Below are positions 26,483 to 32,536 of a stretch of DNA of 32,536 bases, piece by piece; position 1 is the first letter of the stretch; every line of letters begins with the position of its first letter. The position numbers and the translations under genes are program-made. The DNA is from Sneathiellales bacterium (lineage in GTDB: Bacteria > Pseudomonadota > Alphaproteobacteria > Minwuiales > Minwuiaceae). The stretch is from the NCBI GenBank assembly GCA_026992315.1, contig JALXAG010000277.1, positions 1-32,536 of the forward strand, in the 5' to 3' direction. Below the pieces are notes generated by a model. That model was not told the origin of the DNA and did not search any database. It saw nothing but the letters and a program-made list of their open reading frames with translations.

Positions 26483-27385
26483 ATGGCAGGAACAATGGCG
26501 GAAAAGGAAAACAGCCCCTTGGGCATCCGCATCGCATTGCTGGTGACCTTCGGCGGTTTGTACGGTGCGATCATCGCACTGGGTCGCGTTGCCGTGGCCC
26601 ATGGCCTGCAACCGCCGGTGATGGTGTTCTGGCAGGCGCTGGGGCCTGCCCTGCTTCTGGGGGCGCTGGCCGTGATCAAGGGGCATCCGCCGGTTCTGAA
26701 ATGGCGCCATCAGCGCTATTATCTTCTTTCGGCGCTGACATCGATGGTGGTGCCCAACTACCTGTCCTTCACCGTGGTCAACAAGGTCGGTGCCGCGATT
26801 ACCGGCCTGGCCTATGCCCTGTCGCCGCTGACGACCTATTGCCTTGCCCTGATCGTCGGTGTGGAACTGTTCCGCCCGGGGCGTTTCTTCGGGGTCATCC
26901 TCGGCCTTGCCGGCGCGGCAATCATCAGCATGGACGGCAACAGCATCGGCACCGCGCCTGAATGGCTCTATCTGCTGCTGGCCTTTTCCATTCCCTTCGT
27001 GCTGGGCTGCGGCAATATCTACCGCGCCCTCGACTGGCCGCCCGGTGCCCACAGCACCGAAATCGCTGCCGGAGCGATGATCGTCTCCGCCATCGTCATG
27101 CTGCCCCTGGCCCTGCCCCATGGCCTGTTGCCGACCGATGCCGATGCCACCGCCCTGTATGCGCTGCTGGCCATCGTGGTGCTGACCAGCATCGGCTATA
27201 TCGTGTATTTCGAGTTGCAGCGCCGGGCGAAGCCCGTGTTTTTCAGCCAGATATCCTATGTGATCGTCCTCAGCACGCTGCTGCTCGGCGTTTCCTTCCT
27301 CGATGAAAGGCTGAACATGGCCACCAGCATCGCCATCCCGGTTATTCTGGTCGGGGTTTACTTCGCCAACCGCCAGAGCCGCTGA
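26483..27385 (+). CDS. EamA/DMT-family transporter
   Basis: A 300-residue inner-membrane protein with about ten hydrophobic segments arranged as two EamA repeats, the drug/metabolite transporter fold. Substrate unknown; relatives export amino acids or metabolites. The start at 26483 (MAGTMAEKENS) follows AAGGGG at good spacing; the open frame extends upstream to 26405, but that part is not membrane-like or conserved. The two repeats begin around IALLVTFGGLYGAIIALGR and APEWLYLLLAFSIPFVLG. It follows the ABC-F gene after 90 bp and may share its transcript. Confidence 0.88.
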   Translation: MAGTMAEKENSPLGIRIALLVTFGGLYGAIIALGRVAVAHGLQPPVMVFWQALGPALLLGALAVIKGHPPVLKWRHQRYYLLSALTSMVVPNYLSFTVVNKVGAAITGLAYALSPLTTYCLALIVGVELFRPGRFFGVILGLAGAAIISMDGNSIGTAPEWLYLLLAFSIPFVLGCGNIYRALDWPPGAHSTEIAAGAMIVSAIVMLPLALPHGLLPTDADATALYALLAIVVLTSIGYIVYFELQRRAKPVFFSQISYVIVLSTLLLGVSFLDERLNMATSIAIPVILVGVYFANRQSR

Positions 27386-27421
27386 ACACGGCCCTGACCG
27401 GAAACCCGCACCGATAACGGC

Positions 27422-27451
27422 TGGAAATACCACAGCCTCTGCAGACATAAT
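27422..27451 (+). promoter_or_regulatory. Candidate promoter of the IalB-like gene
   Basis: -35 TGGAAA (27422-27427), an 18-bp spacer and -10 CATAAT (27446-27451), 32 bp before the ATG at 27484. The -10 is good, the -35 only fair. Confidence 0.35.
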
Positions 27452-27483
27452 GGCGAATGATTTTCACCTGAACGGACCGAAGC

Positions 27484-28128
27484 ATGTTCCTCCGCCCCGC
27501 GATTCTCGCCGCCCTGCTGGCTGTATCCGCCACCCTGCCCGCCCGGGCCGATTACCGCGAAGAGCACGGCAGCTGGCGACTTGAATGTTATATGCGGCAG
27601 CAGCCGGCGCGCGATTATCGCTGCGCGGCCCTGTCCGGTCCGCTACAGGGCATTATCGCTTATGTGATCTATCGCGAAGACCGGCCCATCATCGCCCTGC
27701 AAACGACAGGCAAAACCCGCTTCGACCGCAGCGTTCCCGTCAGCATCCGCATTGGCAAACAGAAAGGTTTCTTCAGTTTCGGCGGCGATTTCGGCCCCAA
27801 CCACGCCACGCTGGCCCAGCAGCGGCGCGTCGCTTTCTTCCAGGGGCAGGAGGCGCGCGCCATGATCGCCGAAATGCGCGATGAGCGTATCCTGTTCATC
27901 CGCTACCGGGATATTTTCGGCGCCGGCCGGTCGCTGCGCCTGCCGCTTGACGGCTTCAGCCGCAGCCATGCCGCACTGCTCGCCGCAATCGACGAGGCCA
28001 AGGCCGCCGATGCCATCGCCCCCCCGCCGCCATCGTCTGCCAAGCCGGAACAGACGGACGACCGCGGCGGGCTGCTCGATATTCTCAAGGGCTTGTTGCC
28101 CTCGTCCAAAACGACACCTGCACAATAA
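27484..28128 (+). CDS. Invasion-associated locus B (IalB)-like periplasmic protein
   Basis: A 214-residue protein with a clear signal peptide (MFLRPAILAALLAVSATLP, then ARAD) cleaved near residue 22. The mature part resembles the IalB family of alphaproteobacteria: an early WRLEC with a second Cys in YRCAAL, a central beta-rich segment, and a later ARAMIAEMRDERILFIRYRD (20 residues). The C-terminal ~40 residues are Pro/Ser-rich and low in complexity. The family is named for a Bartonella gene, but most members are of unknown role, so no virulence function should be inferred. It converges with the decarboxylase gene, 20 bp away. Confidence 0.72.
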   Translation: MFLRPAILAALLAVSATLPARADYREEHGSWRLECYMRQQPARDYRCAALSGPLQGIIAYVIYREDRPIIALQTTGKTRFDRSVPVSIRIGKQKGFFSFGGDFGPNHATLAQQRRVAFFQGQEARAMIAEMRDERILFIRYRDIFGAGRSLRLPLDGFSRSHAALLAAIDEAKAADAIAPPPPSSAKPEQTDDRGGLLDILKGLLPSSKTTPAQ

Positions 28129-28148
28129 CGACGGCCCGGTGCCGGCGC

Positions 28149-29783
28149 TCATTCGTCCTTCAGCGCCGAAATTTTCTTCACGGCACCGGCAAAACGCGAC
28201 AGCATGCCCGAGGTCATCCCGCGATCCAGCATCACTTCGATCAGCTGAAAGCAACTGTCATCCTGCCAGGCCGCCTCCAGCGCCGCCTTCAGCTCGCCGC
28301 AGCTGCGCACCCGCACACCCCGCCCGCCAAGCGAGGCTGCAAGATCGGCATAATGCCAATCGTCCAGATCGTGATAGCGCGGCCCCGGCTGAAAGGCGCG
28401 CAACATTTCCCAGCTTCGGTTATTGAACAGCACGACGATCGGCGAAAGCCCGTATTTACGGCAATTGCCTATTTCCCAACCGGTCATCTGAAAGGCGCCA
28501 TCGCCGACAAGAACAAGCGGCCGGCGACCGGTCGCCGCCTGCAGGGCCAGGCCCGCAGGCACACCGAATCCCATGGAGGCATAATATCCCGGGGCGACGA
28601 ATTCGGTATTCTCGATCTCCAGCCCCGTGAACAAACAGTCCCCGATATCGGAGGCAATCGGCATGCGTCCGTGTTCGGCGAACAAATCATTCACCGCCAT
28701 CGCCACATGGGACGGCTGCAGCGGCGTATCGTCATCGGGCAGACCGCGGGCGAAGGCGGGGGACCGTCCCTTTCCCGCCCGGCCGACAGGTTCGGCAATC
28801 TCCTGCAGGGCATCGATCAGGGCTTCCAGCGGCAGATCGGGATAGCGATGATAGGCAAAGGCCACTTCACGGTCGAAGGCGTGAATGGCATTGCGCATAT
28901 CGATATTCCGCCCCGATACGCCGAAATTGGTATCGCTGACGATGACGCCCAGCATCAGCAAAGCGTCGGCCTGTTCAATGCTGCGGGCCACGTCTTCATC
29001 CCCCGCCGAACCGAGATAGGTGCCAAGCAGCGGGCAATCCTGCGCTGCCAGCAGACCGTGCCCCATGAAGGTCGTGGCGACCGGCAGGGAAAGGCTGCGG
29101 CACAGGCGGCTCAATTTCTCTTCCAGGTCATAGCGACGGATCTCCACCCCGACCAGCAGGGCCGGGTTTCGGGCCGCCTTCAGACGATCCATGACTTCTG
29201 CGGCGCAGGCGCGGGCGGCCTGCATATCGACAGCAGCGGGCGAGAAATCCGCTACCGGGGCGCAGGGGGCATGGGTCAGATCGCGGGGAATTTCTATATA
29301 GACCGGGCGCGAAAGCTTCAGGGCATTATCGAGAACCCGGGCGATCTGTCCCGGTGCCCGGGCCGGATCGTCAAGAATGGCCTGATCGCAGGTCAGTTCC
29401 CGGAAGATGCGGTATTGCGACGTCAGATTCTTCACCTGATGATGCAGGAACAGGCCCGCCTGCCCTTCCTGCATGCCGGGTCCGCCGGAAATCACCACCA
29501 AAGGGGATTTTTCCGCATAGGCCTGGGCAACCGCATTGACCATGTTCAGCGCCCCGGCGCCATAGGTGACGACAGCAACACCGAGCGCAGAGTGAATTCG
29601 CCCGACCGCATCGGCAGCATAACCCACCCCGGGCTCATGGCTCAACGTATGCAGGGGCAGAATGCCGCTTTCCTCGATCACCCGGAAAAACGGCAGCACG
29701 AAATCCCCCGGGATACCGAAAATGCGATCGGCGCCACGGTCCCTGAGCGCATGGAGCAGGCTCGTTGCCAGAATCTGTTGCAT
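28149..29783 (-). CDS. ipdC: Phenylpyruvate / indole-3-pyruvate decarboxylase (TPP-dependent)
   Basis: A 544-residue thiamine-diphosphate enzyme closely resembling, from memory, the Azospirillum brasilense ipdC product (545 residues), which decarboxylates phenylpyruvate and indole-3-pyruvate on the way to phenylacetate and indole-3-acetate. Visible: Asp27 (FGIPGDF), catalytic Glu50 in LHTLSHEPGVGYAADA, VVTYGAGALNMVNAVA, AYAEKSPLVVISG, and the TPP motif GDGAFQMTGWEIGNCRKYG ... NN. The start at 29783 (MQQILATSLL) has GGAG eight bases upstream; the open frame reaches 29864 without conserved sequence. The exact 2-oxo acid preference cannot be told. A palindrome sits in the promoter region. Confidence 0.85.
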   Translation of the reverse strand: MQQILATSLLHALRDRGADRIFGIPGDFVLPFFRVIEESGILPLHTLSHEPGVGYAADAVGRIHSALGVAVVTYGAGALNMVNAVAQAYAEKSPLVVISGGPGMQEGQAGLFLHHQVKNLTSQYRIFRELTCDQAILDDPARAPGQIARVLDNALKLSRPVYIEIPRDLTHAPCAPVADFSPAAVDMQAARACAAEVMDRLKAARNPALLVGVEIRRYDLEEKLSRLCRSLSLPVATTFMGHGLLAAQDCPLLGTYLGSAGDEDVARSIEQADALLMLGVIVSDTNFGVSGRNIDMRNAIHAFDREVAFAYHRYPDLPLEALIDALQEIAEPVGRAGKGRSPAFARGLPDDDTPLQPSHVAMAVNDLFAEHGRMPIASDIGDCLFTGLEIENTEFVAPGYYASMGFGVPAGLALQAATGRRPLVLVGDGAFQMTGWEIGNCRKYGLSPIVVLFNNRSWEMLRAFQPGPRYHDLDDWHYADLAASLGGRGVRVRSCGELKAALEAAWQDDSCFQLIEVMLDRGMTSGMLSRFAGAVKKISALKDE

Positions 29784-29847
29784 TAAAATCTCCACAATGA
29801 AATCAGATGGCCCGCCATAATCGGCGGGGGCTGTTACAGGGAAATTA

Positions 29848-29861
29848 GTTCCATATGGAAC
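29848..29861. promoter_or_regulatory. Perfect 14-bp palindrome, likely operator of the decarboxylase gene
   Basis: GTTCCATATGGAAC is a perfect palindrome 65 bp upstream of the ATG. On the minus strand it falls between a -35-like TTGCAT (29870-29865) and a -10-like CTAATT (29847-29842) with a 17-bp spacer, a classic position for a repressor or MerR-type activator. Confidence 0.6.
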
Positions 29862-29919
29862 CATAATGCAACATTAATCCACAGATGCCGTCTGCACCTT
29901 GACCTGAATCATCCATAAG

Positions 29920-29945
29920 AAAAGCCGCCATCGCCGGCGGCTTTT
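29920..29945 (-). terminator. Rho-independent terminator of the chemoreceptor gene
   Basis: A perfect 10-bp stem AAAAGCCGCC (29920-29929) / GGCGGCTTTT (29936-29945) with a 6-nt loop; on the minus strand the T run continues as TTTTCTTATGG. It lies 31 nt after the chemoreceptor stop and before the decarboxylase promoter region. Confidence 0.85.
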
Positions 29946-29976
29946 CCCATTCTTGCCGATCCTCCGGCCGGTTGCG

Positions 29977-32316
29977 CTAGCCGGCGCGCACGGCCTTGAG
30001 GAATTCTTCGATCTCGTCGTGAAGCGTCTGCGAATAACGCGTCAGCTCCCCGGCGGCGCTCAGCACCTGGCTCGACGCATCGCCGACCTGACCGACCACC
30101 TCGGAAACCTCACCGATATGCTGGTTCACCTCATTGGTGCCTGCGGCGGCAAGCTGTACGTTGCGGGCGATTTCCTGGGTTGCCGCACCCTGCTGTTCGA
30201 CGGCAGCGGCAATGCCGGAGGCAATATCGTTGATCCGGCTGATCGTCTGCCCGATGCCGCCGATGGCGTCCACCGCATCACCGGTCGCCCCCTGGATATT
30301 GCTGATCTGCCCGGCAATTTCATCCGTGGCACGGGCCGTCTGAGTGGCCAGATTCTTCACCTCGGCCGCCACCACGGCGAAGCCCTTGCCCGCTTCGCCG
30401 GCGCGGGCCGCCTCGATGGTGGCGTTCAGCGCCAGCAGATTGGTCTGATTGGCAATATCGGTGATCAGGCTGACCACCTCGCCGATCTTGTTGGCGGCAT
30501 CGGCCAGGCCGCGCACCGTTTCGTTGGTCCGATCGACCTCGCCCACCGCCTGGCCGGCGATATTGGCCGATTCACTGACCTGACGGCTGATCTCGTTGAT
30601 CGAGCTCGACAGCTCCTCGGCCGCCGTCGCCACGGAATTGACGTTGGAGGACGCATCCTCCGAAGCGCCTGCCACCATGGAGGAACGCTCATTCGCCTGG
30701 GCCGCCGCCGCGCTCATGCCTTTTGCGGTTACCTCCATCGAACCTGCTGCCCTGGAGACCTGTTCGACAACGCCCATGACACTCTGTTCGAACTGCTCGG
30801 CCATTTTCTGCAGGGCGGCCTTCTTCTCGGCTTCGGCGCGGGCTTCGGCCTCGCGGCGTTCGCGTTCGGCGCGCTCTTCCGCCAGGCGTTTTTCTTCTTC
30901 CTGACGGCGGCGTTCCTCGGCGGCGCGGGCTTCGGCCTCTTTCTGCTCGGCCTCCAGGCGTTCCTTTTCAAGGGCATTGTCCTTGAACACCTGCACCGTA
31001 CGGGCCATGGCCGCCAGCTCGTCACGGCCGGAGGTATCGATTTTCACCGTCATGTCGCCGGTGGCCAGTTTCTGCATGGCCTGGGCGAGATTGCCAAGAC
31101 GGCGGATGACATTGCGCTGCACATAGAAGAAACCGATTGCCAGGGCCACCAGAATGCCGCCGATGACCATAAAGGTCATGAAGGTCTTGGCCCCGGCGAC
31201 GGCAGTGGCGAAATCGCTGCTGCTGTTCTTCATGGCTGCATCGGCCTTGTTGACCAGAGCCTCGATATCCTCGCCCAGCATCTGCACCAGCTTCTTGTTC
31301 TCATCCGCCAGTTTCAGACCCTTTTCGGTCGCGGCCAGTTCGCGGGCCTTGATGGCGAGAACGCCGTTTTCCTTGTCATTGACCGCCTTGAACAACGGCG
31401 TACCGATATCGTTTGCCTTCTCTCCGCCATTCAGACCATTGAGCTTGTAAAGTTGCGAGGCCAGATTGCCCATGACGCCGAGAATTTCACCCTTGAGCCT
31501 GTCGAGCTCCTCCGGCGTATCGGCGCGGGCCACCTGCGCCATCAGATTGGCGGCGGAGGAATTCAGCGCCGATGCCGTCAACGCCGCGCGCAATTTGCCG
31601 GTGCGGCGCATGGTTTCCATGCCGACGTTGGACATCATCTCCGCCACGTCGTCGGTGACATAGCTCGCCCCCTCTTCCAGCTTGTCTTCATACATGCTGG
31701 AGGCTTCGGCAATACCGAGATTGGCCGAAGTCGTGACCATCTTCAGCACCTTGGCCAGTTCCTTGCTCTGTTTCTGGATATCGTTGACACGGGCCTCCAG
31801 TTCGCCCGCCACCTTCTGGCGTTCCTCGGTGCTGGCCTTGATCTTGTCGATATTGCCATTGATGCCGCTGACATCCTGTTCCAATGCTTCCAGTACCTTT
31901 TCTGCATCCTTATCCGCCAGCAGAATCGGCGAAGATTTCACCTGCGAGAGAAGCTCTTCCGTGCGCGCCCGCAATTGCGACAAATTCCGGTATTCGGCAT
32001 TCAGCGTTTCGGTATCGGGTGCACCAGCCAGCAGGGGCGCGGCGGCTGAAATGGCGATCGAGGCGCCTTCCAGCCCCTCGGCGGCCTTGATCAGCGGCAC
32101 GGCTGCATCGGTGATCGCCGCCCGGTTACGGTCGAGCGCCCCGAAACTGTTGATGGCAATGACCGCCATCGCCACCATCATCAGCGCCAGCAGGCCGTAA
32201 GCGCCGATCAGCCGTTCCCGGATGCCCAGCAAGACCTTGCCGTTTTTGCCGGCGCCCTGCTTCTTTTTATCAGGCCCGGCTTTCGCTTTCTGCTGTTTTG
32301 CCCCTGTCGCACTCAT
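29977..32316 (-). CDS. Methyl-accepting chemotaxis protein
   Basis: A 779-residue transmembrane chemoreceptor. A basic Lys-rich N-terminus is followed by TM1 (about 37-57), a large helical periplasmic ligand domain of ~315 residues (about 60-375, size of an HBM-type module), TM2 (about 378-398), a HAMP domain (about 399-452), an unusually charged Glu/Arg/Ala coiled coil (about 450-503) and the signalling domain. Its hairpin tip [19 protein letters not shown] and [15 protein letters not shown] are intact. The C-terminus [12 protein letters not shown] ends without a CheR-docking pentapeptide of the NWETF type. Start: ATG at 32316, with AGGAG 10 nt upstream; a GTG one codon earlier is equally possible. 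Ligand unknown. Confidence 0.95.
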   Translation of the reverse strand: MSATGAKQQKAKAGPDKKKQGAGKNGKVLLGIRERLIGAYGLLALMMVAMAVIAINSFGALDRNRAAITDAAVPLIKAAEGLEGASIAISAAAPLLAGAPDTETLNAEYRNLSQLRARTEELLSQVKSSPILLADKDAEKVLEALEQDVSGINGNIDKIKASTEERQKVAGELEARVNDIQKQSKELAKVLKMVTTSANLGIAEASSMYEDKLEEGASYVTDDVAEMMSNVGMETMRRTGKLRAALTASALNSSAANLMAQVARADTPEELDRLKGEILGVMGNLASQLYKLNGLNGGEKANDIGTPLFKAVNDKENGVLAIKARELAATEKGLKLADENKKLVQMLGEDIEALVNKADAAMKNSSSDFATAVAGAKTFMTFMVIGGILVALAIGFFYVQRNVIRRLGNLAQAMQKLATGDMTVKIDTSGRDELAAMARTVQVFKDNALEKERLEAEQKEAEARAAEERRRQEEEKRLAEERAERERREAEARAEAEKKAALQKMAEQFEQSVMGVVEQVSRAAGSMEVTAKGMSAAAAQANERSSMVAGASEDASSNVNSVATAAEELSSSINEISRQVSESANIAGQAVGEVDRTNETVRGLADAANKIGEVVSLITDIANQTNLLALNATIEAARAGEAGKGFAVVAAEVKNLATQTARATDEIAGQISNIQGATGDAVDAIGGIGQTISRINDIASGIAAAVEQQGAATQEIARNVQLAAAGTNEVNQHIGEVSEVVGQVGDASSQVLSAAGELTRYSQTLHDEIEEFLKAVRAG

Positions 32317-32536
32317 CACTCGGATACTCCTGTCAACGGATTGATCCCGGTCCCTGCCAGCATTCGCAGATACTGCGCCTATGCTGAAACGCTTATCTCG
32401 TTACCCTATACTGACCTAAAATCGTAAACAAAGACTTAGGGAAAAGTTCAGTACCAGATCCCGGGGCTGCTGGGCGGAACCTGCCGCCCCTCGACATTTC
32501 CGCCGATGTCCCTAAATTGTATTCACGATATCGGGA
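32317..32536. other. Upstream region of the chemoreceptor gene
   Basis: No gene is visible. On the minus strand there is an AT-rich part around 32400-32440 that could hold the promoter, including an imperfect CCTAA...TTAGG inverted repeat (32415-32440), but no clear -35/-10 pair at proper spacing. Confidence 0.4.

Noticed and set aside
1-32536. Mobile elements, phage genes, CRISPR arrays, tRNA or rRNA genes
   Set aside because: No transposase, integrase, terminal repeats, regularly spaced repeats or tRNA-like cloverleaf was seen; the intergenic gaps are mostly too short.

Overview
This is a GC-rich (low-to-mid 60s percent by eye), densely coding bacterial chromosome segment. The gene content points to an alphaproteobacterium near the Rhodospirillales: an NDUFA12-type complex I subunit, the DUF2155 family, a short HdaA-type DnaA regulator, a B12-dependent class II ribonucleotide reductase, a non-discriminating-type aspartyl-tRNA synthetase and an Azospirillum-like phenylpyruvate/indolepyruvate decarboxylase. 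I saw no tRNA, rRNA, CRISPR array, insertion sequence or prophage. This is mostly core genome, so the points of interest are regulatory sites and gene arrangement rather than an obvious new system.

Region 1 (1-3901): the 3' end of accC (biotin carboxylase) runs into aat (L/F-tRNA-protein transferase) through a GTGA overlap. Converging on them from the minus strand is NDUFA12 - mlaD - methyltransferase - DUF2155; the DUF2155 gene and aat overlap tail-to-tail by 61 bp.

Region 2 (3902-10340): a 770-bp gene-free stretch carries a good NrdR-box pair and a promoter candidate in front of nrdJ, the AdoCbl-dependent ribonucleotide reductase. A terminator and a hairpin-rich segment follow. A PAS-like/degenerate-GGDEF/EAL protein is on the minus strand.

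Region 3 (10341-13463): aspS with a strong terminator, divergent from rnd (RNase D), whose best promoter would give a nearly leaderless mRNA.

Region 4 (13509-23918): a tightly packed minus-strand block DUF2066 - pgsA-like - AI-2E permease - hdaA - SDR - DUF2147 - ppk - ppx, divergent from purM-purN. It joins the DnaA regulator, phospholipid synthesis, polyphosphate metabolism and purine synthesis. A related grouping (hda, purMN, ppk, ppx) is known in E. coli.

Region 5 (23943-32536): ndk, an ABC-F ATPase, an EamA-type permease, an IalB-like periplasmic protein, a phenylpyruvate/indolepyruvate decarboxylase with a perfect 14-bp palindrome in its promoter region, and a large methyl-accepting chemotaxis protein with its own terminator.
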